A stretch of 64,000 nt of DNA from Amia ocellicauda (GCF_036373705.1 NC_089863.1:21760619-21824618); one strand, 5' to 3'; counted from the stretch's first letter, positions 42,910-54,612 are shown. The notes: generated from the sequence alone by a model not told the origin. Program-made: numbers and translations.

Positions 42910-44130
42910 CACTCACCTAAAGGATTATTAGGAACACCATACTAATACTGTGTTTGACCCCCTTTCGCCTTCAGAACTGCCTTAATTCCACATGGCATTG
43001 ATTCAACAAGGTGCTGAAAGCATTCTTTAGAAATGTTGGCCCATATTGATAGGATAGCATCTTGCAGTTGATGGAGATTTGTGGGATGCACATCCAGGGC
43101 ACGAAGCTCCCGTTCCACCACATCCCAAAGATGCTCTATTGGGTTGAGATCTGGTGACTGTGGGGGCCAGTTTAGTACAGTGAACTCATTGTCATGTTCA
43201 AGAAACCAATTTGAAATGATTCGACCTTTGTGACATGGTGCATTATCCTGCTGGAAGTAGCCATCAGAGGATGGGTACATGGTGGTCATAAAGGGATGGA
43301 CATGGTCAGAAACAATGCTCAGGTAGGCCGTGGCATTTAAACGATGCCCAATTGGCACTAAGGGGCCTAAAGTGTGCCAAGAAAACATCCCCCACACCAT
43401 TACACCACCACCACCAGCCTGCACAGTGGTAACAAGGCATGATGGATCCATGTTCTCATTCTGTTTACACCAAATTCTGACTCTACCATCTGAATGTCTC
43501 AACAGAAATCGTGACTCATCAGACCAGGCAACATTTTTTCAGTCTTCAACTGTCCAATTTTGGTGAGCTTGTGCAAATTGTAGCCTCTTTTTCCTATTTG
43601 TAGTGGAGATGAGTGGTACCCGGTGGGGTCTTCTGCTGTTGTAGCCCATCCGTCTCAAGGTTGTACGTGTTGTGGCTTCACAAATGCTTTGCTGCATACC
43701 TCGGTTGTAACGAGTGGTTATTTCAGTCAAAGTTGCTCTTCTATCAGCTTGAATCAGTCGGCCCATTCTCCTCTGACCTCTAGCATCAACAAGGCATTTT
43801 CGCCCACAGGACTGCCGCATACTGGATGTTTTTCCCTTTTCACACCATTCTTTGTAAACCCTAGAAATGGTTGTGCGTGAAAATCCCAGTAACTGAGCAG
43901 ATTGTGAAATACTCAGACCGGCCCGTCTGGCACCAACAACCATGCCACGCTCAAAATTGCTTAAATCACCTTTCTTTCCCATTCAGACATTCAGTTTGGA
44001 GTTCAGGAGATTGTCTTGACCAGGACCACACCCCTAAATGCATTGAAGCAACTGCCATGTGATTGGTTGGTTAGATAATGGCATTAATGAGAAATTGAAC
44101 AGGTGTTCCTAATATTCCTTTAGGTGAGTG
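42910..44130 (-). mobile_element. Tc1/mariner transposon (1221 bp, TA duplication)
   Basis: Terminal inverted repeats of 29 bases (42910-42938 and 44102-44130) start CACTCACCTAAAGGA and differ at one base. TA flanks both ends (42908-42909, 44131-44132). It contains one transposase reading frame on the minus strand with a single stop. Inserted in diverged, inverted array spacer. Confidence 0.95.
42942..43982 (-). pseudogene. Tc1-like transposase with one in-frame stop
   Basis: 347 codons including the final stop, on the minus strand. N-terminal paired helix-turn-helix region (LSISQSAQLLGFSRTTISRV, about 24-43). Catalytic triad: Asp in AWSDESRF just after the stop, Asp in QQDNAPCH, and Glu in PDLNPIEHLW. 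By my count 36 residues separate the last two, rather than the 34 of classical Tc1, which matches the DD36E group. A TGA at 43539-43541 interrupts the frame after VED; both halves are otherwise in phase and undamaged. Confidence 0.92.
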
Positions 44131-44598
44131 TAAGTGCGCAGGCTGTAAGATTTGGGCGCTTTAAACGGCACGGTGTACTTGAACATCGTCATCATCACGT
44201 TGACACACATGCCATCTAAAACGCGCATTGTCTTTACTTGTTGGCTTGAAGTTAAACACAGACCGTCGTCAGGACTAGGGAATTAGCGGGGACAGGTGCC
44301 AGGTGTGATACATTGGAGGCACACGCACTAACACCGAGCTCATTGGCTCTACTAAGCTACTAAAAAAGAAGTGTTAACCAAGCACCGACCGATGCGTTTT
44401 CTCCCACTGAATTGTGCACCTTGAAAGTCTACCAAATGCAGACTCCTTAAGCAAAGCATTGTCCCCCACAGGACACCGACTTATATGTAGACCCTCCCTC
44501 TCTCCATAATCAATCCATCAGCAAGGAACGGACCTAAATTCATGAGTAAATTACACATGCATTCAAAGCAATATGTAGAGCACGCTGTATCGGATATG

Positions 44599-44602
<4 letters not shown>
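44131..44602. other. Spacer right of Tc1, partly inverted array sequence
   Basis: About 44240-44370 aligns in reverse complement with the A-unit stretch around AGCTCGGCGTTATTGCGTG. The rest, up to the microsatellite, has no counterpart in the window and shows no gene. Confidence 0.55.
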
Positions 44603-44634
<32 letters not shown>

Positions 44635-44635
44635 G

Positions 44636-44721
<86 letters not shown>

Positions 44722-44726
44722 CACTA
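44603..44726. repeat. (ACT)n microsatellite
   Basis: About 40 trinucleotide units, interrupted once near 44631 (CTTCGAC). The long Tyr and Val runs it encodes on either strand are not genes. Confidence 0.95.
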
Positions 44727-44775
44727 CCAATAATAATTTAAAGAGGAGCGTTTCACCACCCGCCTTGAAAGCAGC

Positions 44776-44847
44776 GAGCTCTTGTGGCAAGGGTAGCACG
44801 TCTGACTCTAGATCACAAGGGTGTGTGTTCAAATGACGTCGGGGTCA
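44776..44847 (+). pseudogene. Trp-derived tRNA relic with anticodon CTA
   Basis: Strong match to eukaryotic tRNA-Trp (GGTAGC-CGTCTGACTC, GTGTTCAAAT, ACGTCGGGGTCA), but the loop is CTCTAGA, so CCA has become CTA, the complement of the UAG stop codon. The acceptor has two mismatches (GAGCTCT/CGGGGTC) and the anticodon stem has one C-C. Most likely a dead copy. It would be an amber-suppressor anticodon if expressed. Confidence 0.7.
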
Positions 44848-44957
44848 GTGTTTTGTACACTAGCAGTAACCAGTAACACTAAGGTTGCATGAGTAATTGC
44901 ACAGCTGACAGTGTAAAGTGCTTACCACCTTGTCGTTGATCTTGCAAAAAGGTAAGC
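44848..44957. other. Unannotated spacer before LINE
   Basis: Follows the Trp-derived relic. It includes AGTAACCAGTAACACT, reminiscent of the GTAAC-rich hAT ends but too short to call. Confidence 0.4.
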
Positions 44958-47900
44958 ACAAGTATTTACAAGTTGCCACAGAGAGAGACCGGATAGTACA
45001 GGTGAGAGGTAGCCATCTTGTTGTTTGACTAGATTCAGAATAGTCTTAGCATTGCTCATTTTGTTTTAAGTTTGCCTTAAATTGACGTTAGCATTGTCGG
45101 TAGTTTGCCTAAATTGAAGCCAATTCAGTTCAGCTGCTGAGTTGGTGAAAGTAAACAGGTTATAGAAGGGAGTTTCTGTCTAGGACTAGCAGGAATTCTG
45201 TTGCAGGAGGAGCCAGGTGGGGCCAATTAGGTGTGAATTGGGGGTAAAACCTAGGAGAGTTGAGACCTTAGAGCAGGACAGCGTAGAGAACTGCTGGGTT
45301 ACAGTAGGTCGTAACCGCAGAAAAGGGCGTGCACACCCCGTAGAGACACCCCAAGAGCTTGAATTGCCCAACAGGTTCCAACTGCTGGACACCAAGTTGG
45401 ACAGTGACAGCTCAGAGGGTGATGGGGGGCAGTTGAGCACCAGAGCACCATGGTGCCCAATCCCCCCCCCAGACGAAGGAGGTAGTTATAGTAGGAGACT
45501 CAATTCTTAGAGGTGTAGATCACACAGTGTGTTCTAGTGACATGGAGACCCGCATTGGTATCTTGCCTGCCTGGTGCTCAGGTTGCAGATCTCCCTAAAC
45601 TAGTAGACGGGCTACTGGCCAAAGCCGGGGGGAATCCACCGGTCATGGTCAGGGAGACAGGCAGAGATTAGAAAGTTTAACACGTGGTTGAAAGCTTGGT
45701 GTAGGGAAGAGGGGTTTAGGTTTATGGAGCATTGGTCTTTCTTCTGGGATAGATGGGACCTGTACAAACCGGACGGTCTACATCTAAACAGAAGGGGGGC
45801 TAATGCATTGGAAGAGCGTATGTGCAGTGAAATTGAGAATCATTTAAACTAGGAACCAGGGGGGCAGGGAGCTTTGACAATGGGAGATGTTCCACTAAGG
45901 AAAGGAAACCAAGGCAAACTGCCAGTAGGAAAGTCCTGAAATGTTTGTACCTCAATGCCAGGAGTATAAGGAACAAGATGTTAGACTTGGAAGCCACAGT
46001 GCTGGTGTGTGACTATGATGTTGTAGGAGTGACAGAAACATGGCTTACAGAAAATGATGGGGATGAATACAAGTTGGAAGGATATACACAGTTTAGGAGA
46101 GACAGGCAAAATTGAAGAGGGGGTGGGGTAGCATTATATGTGAAAAATGACATTGAGGCAGAAGAACTTGTATTAGATCCCAGTAACGGAACAGAATCTT
46201 TGTGGGTGAAACTTTTGAACAAGAGATCTGGAGGATTAGCGGTAGGAGTGTGTTACAGGCCACCAAACTCAGATATTCAGAAAGATGCTGCATTGTAAAG
46301 TGTAATCAGGACTGCATGTAGCAAGGATGTGGCTGTTATAATGGGGGATTTCAATTTCCCAAACTTAGACTGGGAAAGCCCAGTGGGGACTACAGAAGCA
46401 GAAATGGAAATGGTTGAGATGGTAAATGACTGCTTTCTAACTCAATTTGTCAGGGAACCAACCAGAGAGAGCGCATGTATTGACTTGATCTTTTCAAATG
46501 ACCAAGATAGAGTCAGGGGGACAGTAGTTAGAGAACCAATGGCAAATTGTGATCACAATATGGTTGTCTTTGAGGCATTCTTTCAAAAAACAAGGTCCAA
46601 GTCTAAAACAATGGTCTACAATTTTAGAAAAGCAAACCTTGAAGGTATGAGACAGCACTTAGAAGAGGTAGACTGGAGCACACTGGATACAGAGTTAGTT
46701 GAAAATGCATGGGTATATTTTAAGAATATACTACTCGAGGCTCAGGAGCAATTTGAATCAAAACATAGCAAATTGAGGAACAAAAATCATTGGCCAAAAT
46801 GGTATAATAGAGGTATGCAAAAAATATAAAGAGGAAGACAATGTTGTATAGTGCATACAAAAGGGATGGTGACGAAACAAAATACATAGAATATGTTGAG
46901 CTGCAAAGAGATCTTAAGAAAGGGATCAGGAAAGCAGAGAGGGAATTAGAAAGAAAAATAGCTCTTGGAGCTCAAACCAATGCAAAGAGCTTTTTTCAAT
47001 ATCACAACAGCAAGCGGTTAATAAAGGAGGAGGTGAAACAGATAAAGGGCAAAAACGGAGGTATCTTGGAAATTGAACAAGATGTGGCAAATATTCTAAA
47101 TGAGTATTTCACAGAGGTTTTTACAAAAGAAAAAACAGATGACATGCCACAGGTTGACAATCAGTCCAGTCAATCCCTAAGAGAGATCAGGATAAATGAG
47201 GAGGAGGTACTAAAGGGACTAGCAGAATTAAAAACAAACAAATCACCTGGGCCAGATGGGATATTTCCAACAGTACTTCAAGAAAATAGGTGGCTCAGCA
47301 GATACAATCTTGGCAGCACAGGCTATTCAGAGGAACTTAGATAATATTCAGTTGTGGGCTGACACCTGGCAAATGCAATTCAATGTGGACAAGTGCAAGG
47401 TAATACATGCAGGTAACAAAAATGTCCACTATAATTACACTATGGGAGGTACAGATCTACATGAAGTAACGCATGAGAAAGACCTAGGAGTCTATGTGGA
47501 CTCCTCACTTTCTCCATCCAAGCAATGTGGGGAAGCAATAAAAAAGGCAAACAGAATGCTAGGGTATATTGTCAAAAGTGTAGAATTTAAAACAAGGGCA
47601 GTCATGTTAAGACTGTACAATGCGCTAGTTAGACCTCATCTGGAATACTGTGTACAGTTCTGGGCACCACACTTCAAAAAGGATATTGCTGCCTTAGAGG
47701 CAGTTCAGAGGAGAGCAACCAGACTTATTCCAGGTCTTCAAGGAAAAGTCCTACTCGGAGAGACTGAGAGAACTGAACCTTTTCACCCTGGTACAGAGGA
47801 GACTACCCGGGGACAGAAATGGAAATTGGGCTTCAAGGCATTCAAAACGGAAAACAGGAGACACTTCTTTACACAGAGAGTAGTCACAATCTGTAATAAA

Positions 47901-48040
47901 CTACCCAGCGATGTGGTTGAAGCTGAAAGTTTGGGAACATTTAAAAATGGTCTGGAATGGATCCTTGGTTAATGACCACCAAACGAGCAAGATGGGTCGA
48001 ATGGTCCCCTCTCGTTTGTTAACTCTCTTATGTTCTTAAA
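44958..48040 (+). mobile_element. CR1-like LINE with 5' region but RT core deleted
   Basis: Keeps the 5' leader (as in 17834) and the endonuclease (46329-46829 open, including MAVIMGDFNFPNLDW and NCDHNM). It continues through 46841-47344 and then shows the same RT-core deletion as the B-unit copies. About 225 bases of the 5' region are also missing at 45246, and a stop replaces a Tyr codon near 46297. Confidence 0.86.
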
Positions 48041-48106
48041 AGTGTCTGAAGCAGCATGAAAGAGCACACAACGCAGCTGAGAACAGACAGAGAGGGGAGT
48101 GTATAT

Positions 48107-48178
48107 TGCGTTGGCCGGGAATCGAACCCGGGGCAACTGCTTGGAAGGCAGCTATGCTAACCACTATACCACCAACGC
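48107..48178 (-). tRNA. tRNA-Gly(TCC)
   Basis: A complete 72-base cloverleaf. Acceptor GCGTTGG/CCAACGC is perfect. The anticodon stem-loop is GCTGC-CTTCCAA-GCAGT. The T arm CCGGG-TTCGATT-CCCGG is perfect and contains a consensus B box. It differs from vertebrate tRNA-Gly(TCC) by only a couple of bases. It lies downstream of the LINE copy in the D unit and is the best-preserved Gly gene here. No TTTT stop is seen in the first 25 bases after it. Confidence 0.92.
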
Positions 48179-48404
48179 TTAGAAACTGCTTCCCCACAAT
48201 ATCTCACTGTGGTCGAACATGATTCCAGGATTGCAAAGTGGCAGGCAATTTGTTTTCCAAATTGCAATCGGTGAACATTTGGGAAGCCCTGCGATATCAG
48301 CAGTTTCCTGTTCCTGAGTGCGGAAGGAAAATGTCCATTAGCATCTTTCCAGATTGCACTTTATTCAGACCTTTCCGAAATGAAACAAAACCAAAGTTGA
48401 AACA

Positions 48405-48476
48405 CACCAGAAGATGGTTTCAATCCATCGACCTCTGGGTTATGGGCCCAGCACACTTCCGCTGCGCCACTCTGCT
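48405..48476 (-). pseudogene. Initiator tRNA-Met-like (CAT)
   Basis: Anticodon CAT and the GATGG/CCATC T stem are kept, with T loop ATTGAAAC. Acceptor AGCAGAG faces TTCTGGT (G-G mismatch at 2-71, one G-U). Closer to a working initiator tRNA than the B-unit copies, but not clean. Confidence 0.65.
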
Positions 48477-48745
48477 CCTTGGGCACTCACCCACCTGTTA
48501 ACGTCACAGCCACTCCTATATTGCATATTGCAAGCAATACAAGTTTGCAAAGCCCTGCGTTATTTCCACTTTCCTGTTCAAGACTGCACACCGAGCTTCT
48601 CCATGCGCTGGAGCAGCTTTCCAGGTTTCAGTGCCTTCACATTTCACCCTGTATGTGCTGTGGGAAGCATCATGTCAATTGTTTTGAACTAAGTGGATCG
48701 GGGCTCAGTCTGAGCTCAGATCCGAGCTTAAAAATGACCGTGCTT

Positions 48746-48818
48746 CTGAGCAGCTGGGACTCAAAGCCACACTACCTGGCTTAGGAACCCAGTGTCTGAT
48801 CCACTAGGACACGGGGGC
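48746..48818 (-). pseudogene. tRNA-Arg(CCT)-like relic
   Basis: Loop TTCCTAA. One extra change in the T region (plus strand CACACTACC). Confidence 0.65.
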
Positions 48819-48844
48819 TCAGGCAGACAGTATCGGAAAATGGA

Positions 48845-48867
48845 AATAAATAAATAAATAAATAAAA
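48845..48867. repeat. (TAAA)n microsatellite, short
   Basis: About five units. Confidence 0.85.
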
Positions 48868-49274
48868 TGATGCTGCGCGTTACACAATAGACACCAGGTA
48901 AAGAAGTGAATAGTTACAGGAACTGTCACGTAAGCTCCTCAACTTGAAACGGGCACATACGAACTCCTGTGAAATAACACGAGATGGATAACTACCCCTT
49001 CTCTGCTGCAGCAGAATGTGACTACCTATTGCGCAGATTATTGCGTCAATCGATTCGAAAAGAGGGCTGGCATTTGTCACCAATGTGTCTCGTTTTATTT
49101 CTGAAATATAACTCCCAGAAAATATTGTCTGTGTTTTTGAAATTGAATAACCTCAAAAGAAAGAAATGATCCAGTCAATTGCTAAAGAAGAGTCTTGCCG
49201 CTGCATTCTGGAATGAAGAAAAGAATGAAATGACAAGTACAATCAAATCAAGAAAGAGAGCGGGCTTTGTCGGA

Positions 49275-49345
49275 TGTGGCAGCCGGGAATCAAACCTGAG
49301 TCACAAGAATGGGAATCTTGTATGATACCACTACACCACTGGCGC
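49275..49345 (-). pseudogene. tRNA-Gly(CCC)-like, damaged acceptor
   Basis: Acceptor GCGCCAG faces CTGCCAC (two mismatches) and the T loop is TTTGATT. Anticodon CCC is intact. Confidence 0.72.
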
Positions 49346-49649
49346 TGCTGGGGAAGCTCTGGCTTGCGTCCTTGAAGCAAATTCATAGAAAGCGTCCCAT
49401 GGGGCAAGATGATGTCTTAATGATTATCCTTATTAGTCTGTTGTCGATCTGCTTAATACGTACCTAGCCAATCACTACATCACAGGTGCAGAGACAATCA
49501 GTATGAAGGCGAACACGATTTCGTTAACGTGTGCCCATTTACAAGTTCAATGAATGTATACATAAATAAAGCAGATCTGGGTTTTCCTCTGAAGCATTAA
49601 GGACTGGATTCATAAATGCGTCCATAAGTCCATAAACGCCACGAGTGCA

Positions 49650-50450
49650 ACTCTATTGTAGCTGCTGTTACTGTACAATTCATCGTGATACGTGTGTGTT
49701 TTATTTCAGCTGTAACTCGCCCTGGTTAAGCACGTCTACGGTTTAATTTAAAAATATTACAGAAACTGTCGTTTGCAGTTACAAATCTGTAGTAAGAGTA
49801 ATACGTTAAGGGAGTCAAGTTCAGCAATTTAAAATACAAATCTACTAGCACATATCTTGATAAAGATTACAATAATAAATATAATAATAATACATAGCAA
49901 ATATTTATTTTAGTGTTGCACATGGAAAGTTTTCATACAGTAACTTCTGAATATAATGTTGTCTATAACCTTTTAGCTATTCGTAATATCTCTTAACAGA
50001 AACTTGTATTTTTTTAGCTGTCTCCAAATCATCTAAAGCATACAGAATAAGACAGCCACAAAAGTCCTTTCCACACCAGGCTCTATCGCTTGTAGTGTTG
50101 CTTTCTGTCTTCATTTTTAAAACGAAACACAAAACCAAACCCACAATCGCTCCGCTCCTCCCACAACAGGGGGTGGACTTCCGACACTGGCCTGGTTTTC
50201 CTGTGGCGCTTTATTAAAACAACAAAAGATAACAGTATGTCTCTGTCATTATCAACTGCTTGTGTTGGTGTAGCTTTGAAATTGTTTATTGAGGTCCCGC
50301 AACGTTTGGGGTGTAATGCAGAGTAATGTAAAAGTAAAGTAACTAATTACATTCTCCAGGAAGTAATAAGTAAAGTGTTTAGTTACTTTTGATATGAGTA
50401 ACGAGTACAATGTAAGACATTACTTTTTGTGAGTAATGACCCCAACACTG
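49650..50450 (+). mobile_element. Diverged hAT-like element, right portion
   Basis: Equivalent to 4020-4812. The right half from about 50040 resembles A-type copies. Confidence 0.62.
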
Positions 50451-50701
50451 CTCTTTTCCTTCTCTTTTGGCTTGTTTGTTTGTTGTTGAAGGAGATACAA
50501 AGTTTGAGAGTGTCTCGTTTTATTTCTGAAATATAACTCCCAGAAAGTATGGTCTTTGTGTTCTTGAAATTGAATAACCTCAAAAGAAAGAAATGGTCCA
50601 ATGAATTGCCGAGGAAAAGTCTAGCCGCTGTATTCTGGAATGAAGAAAAAAATGAAATGACAAGGGCAATCAAAGCAAGTAAGACAGTAGGCTGTGTGGC
50701 A

Positions 50702-50772
50702 TATGCTAGCCAGAAATCGAACGCAACTCACAAGAACAGGAACCTTGTATGATACCACTACACCACTGGCGC
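50702..50772 (-). pseudogene. Gly-derived tRNA relic, anticodon CCT
   Basis: One acceptor change (plus strand GCATATGCTAG), shared with 53236-53306. Confidence 0.74.
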
Positions 50773-51022
50773 TGCGGGGAAGCTCTAGATTCTGTCACCG
50801 AAGCAAATGCACAAGACATATAAAACGCGTCCCCTGGGGCACAATGGTCTTTTAATAATTATCTGTAATAATCTGCAGTCGAACTGCTTAATACGTACCT
50901 AGCTAATCACTACATCACAGGCGCATGGTTGTCATTCGGGGAAAATATGTGTTCACGAATGTTCATCGGAGTGGTTGTCATGCTAAGAGGTCAGTTGGAG
51001 TAGAGGGAGCTGGCCATGCCGT

Positions 51023-51095
51023 GCCTCGTTGGCGCAGTAGGTAGCGCGTCAGTCTCATAATCTGAAGGTGGTGAGTTCGACCCTCACACGGGGCA
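51023..51095 (+). tRNA. tRNA-Met (CAT), array copy
   Basis: Identical gene body. It is the only Met gene of the 10.4-kb D unit. Confidence 0.92.
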
Positions 51096-51210
51096 AGCAC
51101 TCTTCCTTTATCTTTGAGTTCTACCACACTGATCTCCAGCTGCAGAAAAAAGGCGCACACCTGTGCAATAAAGTGGTTGCTTGCGCTGTCTGAAGAAATT
51201 CATGGCAAAA

Positions 51211-51283
51211 TGCCAAATCCTGAGATGGAACAAGGGACCTTTAGATGTTCAGTCTATCGCTGCCCCAACTGAGCTATTTCGGC
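51211..51283 (-). pseudogene. tRNA-Phe-like relic (GAA)
   Basis: Two private changes, one in the T stem (CTGAGATGG on the plus strand) and one in the D loop (GCTGCCCC). Confidence 0.72.
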
Positions 51284-51409
51284 CATTGGTGAGATGACGT
51301 CGTGATCCCAAAAGTCAAAGTGAAGGAAGCCCTGGCAGAACACAGTCATTGAAAAGTTCATTGTTTTCCATGACGTCGGCAACGACTCAATTTGATCACT
51401 GCAACACAA

Positions 51410-51492
51410 GTCAGGATGGCCGAGTGGTGTAAGGTGCTGCGTGCAGGTCATCGTCTCCTGTAGAGGCTTGGCTTTGAATCCCACCTCTGACA
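51410..51492 (+). pseudogene. tRNA-Leu-like relic (CAG)
   Basis: Gene body unchanged. Confidence 0.74.
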
Positions 51493-52078
51493 AGGGTCCT
51501 TTTACCACTCAGGAGCACACACTTACCCGTGCTGGCGACAAGGACAACAAGAGTTGAGGACTGTGTTGAAAACGACATTACACAAAGAATTCAATGTTGA
51601 AAGAAATACATCAATACATAAATCAATGGACATGTATTTATTCATTGATTGATTGACTTCAACATGTCTTAATTTAGTCGCTGTACCCACAAAGCAACAC
51701 TCAGCATAGTGGAGGCTATAGCTCGGCGTTATTGCGTGTACCTTACATGTATCACCCCTGGCACCTGGCCCTGATAACTCCCTACTTTTTGACCACAGTC
51801 TGTCTGTGACTTCAACCCGAGAAGTAAAAATGATGCACATGGGCGCTTGCAATCTCGTAGTTTCAATCACATATCACAGTGGATGCGTACACACAGTGTT
51901 TCTCGGAGATTGCTGGGACAGTAACGAATGTGCTCCTTGCTTTACATGTCATCTAGCGCACAGTAGCTTTTTCTCCTTCTTTTTGCCCATATCATCCACA
52001 TATTGTGCCTTTGGGGAACGCCTCCGAAACAGATTTAGAATGCTCTGAGATTCAAGAAACGACAGTGCAACTCTTTTC

Positions 52079-52984
52079 CAGGGTTGTGGGTAACGCGTTA
52101 CTAAGTAACGCATTACAGTAATGTTATTACTTTTGGTAGTAACGAGTAACGTAACGTGGTATGGTTCCAAAAGGAGTAATAATATTACAGTTACTGATTC
52201 CTTTTTTTGTTCTCGTTACTGCATTACACATTGTAACGATATGGTCTTAATAAGGACGATAAGGACGTCTATGTCGTACATTAAAAATATTAGAAAAACT
52301 GTCGTTTGCAGTTACAAATCTGTAGTAAGAGTAATAAGTTAAAGGAGTCAAGTTGAGACATTTAAGATGCAGATCTACTAGCACATATCTTGATGATGAT
52401 TACAATAATAACAATAATAAAAATAAATAGCAAAGATGTATTTTAGTGTTGCACGTTTTCTTATGGTAACGTAATGCTTGTCTGAGTATAATGTTGTCTA
52501 TACACGTTTAGCTACTGCTAATATCTCTTAACAGAAACGTGTATTTATTATGCTGTCTCCAATCATCTAAAGCACAAAGAATAAAACAGCCACAAAAGTC
52601 CTTTCCACACCAGGCTCTATCGCTCGTAGTGTTGCTTTCTGTCTTCATTTTTAAAACGAAACACAAAACCAAACCCACAATCGCTCCGCTCCTCCCACAA
52701 CAGGGGGTGGACTTCCGACACTGGCCTGGTTTTCCTGTGGCGCTTTATTAAAACAACAAAAGATAACAGTATGTCTCTGTCATTATCAACTGCTTGTGTT
52801 GGTGTAGCTTTGAAATTGTTTATTGAGGTCCCGCAACGTTTGGGGTGTAATGCAGAGTAATGTAAAAGTAAAGTAACTAATTACATTCTCCAGGAAGTAA
52901 TAAGTAAAGTGTTTAGTTACTTTTGATATGAGTAACGAGTACAATGTAAGACATTACTTTTTGTGAGTAACGACCCCAACACTG
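52079..52984 (+). mobile_element. Non-autonomous hAT-like transposon
   Basis: Same site and CTCTTTTC duplication as the other A-unit copies. Confidence 0.8.
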
Positions 52985-53235
52985 CTCTTTTCCTTCTCTT
53001 TTGGCTTGTTTGTTTGTTGTTGAAGGAGATACAAAGTTTGAGAGTGTCTCGTTTTATTTCTGAAATATAACTCCCAGAAAGTATGGTCTTTGTGTTCTTG
53101 AAATTGAATAACCTCAAAAGAAAGAAATGGTCCAATGAATTGCCGAAGAAAAGTCTAGCCGCTGTATTCTGGAATGAAGAAAAAAATGAAATGACAAGGG
53201 CAATCAAAGCAAGTAAGACAGTAGGCTGTGTGGCA

Positions 53236-53306
53236 TATGCTAGCCAGAAATCGAACGCAACTCACAAGAACAGGAACCTTGTATGATACCACTACACCAC
53301 TGGCGC
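53236..53306 (-). pseudogene. Gly-derived tRNA relic, anticodon CCT
   Basis: Same acceptor change as 50702-50772. Confidence 0.74.
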
Positions 53307-53556
53307 TGCGGGGAAGCTCTAGATTCTGTCACCGAAGCAAATGCACAAGACATATAAAACGCGTCCCCTGGGGCACAATGGTCTTTTAATAATTATCTGT
53401 AATAATCTGCAGTCGAACTGCTTAATACGTACCTAGCTAATCACTACATCACAGGCGCATGGTTGTCATTCGGGGAAAATATGTGTTCACGAATGTTCAT
53501 CGGAGTGGTTGTCATGCTAAGAGGTGAGTTGGAGTAGAGGGAGCTGGCCATGCCGT

Positions 53557-53629
53557 GCCTCGTTGGCGCAGTAGGTAGCGCGTCAGTCTCATAATCTGAA
53601 GGTGGTGAGTTCGACCCTCACACGGGGCA
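53557..53629 (+). tRNA. tRNA-Met (CAT), array copy
   Basis: Identical gene body. The flank has one G for C change at about 53526. Confidence 0.92.
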
Positions 53630-53744
53630 AGCACTCTTCCTTTATCTTTGAGTTCTACCACACTGATCTCCAGCTGCAGAAAAAAGGCGCACACCTGTGC
53701 AATAAAGTGGTTGCTTGCGCTGTCTGAAGAAATTCATGGCAAAA

Positions 53745-53817
53745 TGCCAAATCCTGGGATGGAACAAGGGACCTTTAGATGTTCAGTCTATCGCTCCCCC
53801 AACTGAGCTATTTCGGC
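53745..53817 (-). pseudogene. tRNA-Phe-like relic (GAA)
   Basis: Same sequence as 5565-5637. Confidence 0.74.
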
Positions 53818-53943
53818 CATTGGTGAGATGACGTCGTGATCCCAAAAGTCAAAGTGAAGGAAGCCCTGGCAGAACACAGTCATTGAAAAGTTCATTGTTT
53901 TCCATGACGTCGGCAACGACTCAATTTGATCACTGCAACACAA

Positions 53944-54026
53944 GTCAGGATGGCCGAGTGGTGTAAGGTGCTGCGTGCAGGTCATCGTCTCCTGTAGAGG
54001 CTTGGCTTTGAATCCCACCTCTGACA
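53944..54026 (+). pseudogene. tRNA-Leu-like relic (CAG)
   Basis: Gene body unchanged. Confidence 0.74.
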
Positions 54027-54612
54027 AGGGTCCTTTTACCACTCAGGAGCACACACTTACCCGTGCTGGCGACAAGGACAACAAGAGTTGAGGACTGTGT
54101 TGAAAACGACATTACACAAAGAATTCAATGTTGAAAGAAATACATCAATACATAAATCAATGGACATGTATTTATTCATTGATTGATTGACTTCAACATG
54201 TCTTAATTTAGTCGCTGTACCCACAAAGCAACACTCAGCATAGTGGAGGCTATAGCTCGGCGTTATTGCGTGTACCTTACATGTATCACCCCTGGCACCT
54301 GGCCCTGATAACTCCCTACTTTTTGACCACAGTCTGTCTGTGACTTGAACCCGAGAAGTAAAAATGATGCACATGGGCGCTTGCAATCTCGTTGTTTCAA
54401 TCACATATCACAGTGGATGCGTACACACGGTGTTTCTCGGAGATTGCTGGGACAGTAACGAATGTGTTCCTTGCTTTACATGTCATCTAGCGCACAGTAG
54501 CTTTTTCTCCTTCTTTTTGCCCATATCATCCACATATTGTGCCTTTGGGGAACGCCTCCGAAACAGATTTAGAATGCTCTGAGATTCAAGAAACGACAGT
54601 GCAACTCTTTTC

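Larger units (their letters stand above)
40990..51409 (+). repeat. D-type array unit: diverged, inverted and transposon-rich
   Basis: It starts as an ordinary unit, but from about 42220 the sequence is clearly more diverged from the other copies. After tRNA-Ala (42635-42706), segments within 42770-44370 match the Leu-to-hAT spacer in reverse orientation, with a Tc1 element inserted in them. Then come an ACT microsatellite, a Trp-derived relic, a LINE copy and the Gly-TCC, iMet, Arg-like, Gly-CCC block. Unit order resumes at about 50000. Confidence 0.8.
51410..53943 (+). repeat. A-type array unit 6
   Basis: Length is 2534 bp. The left half shares variants with units 2 and 3 (for example the spacer variant around 51812-51860). 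The right half shares them with units 3 and 4. Confidence 0.9.

Noticed and set aside
44240-44370. Possible additional tRNA in the inverted spacer
   Set aside because: No A box, B box or cloverleaf could be drawn; it is explained by homology to unit spacer.
44542-44832. Frames encoding long Tyr or Val runs
   Set aside because: Direct translations of the ACT microsatellite.
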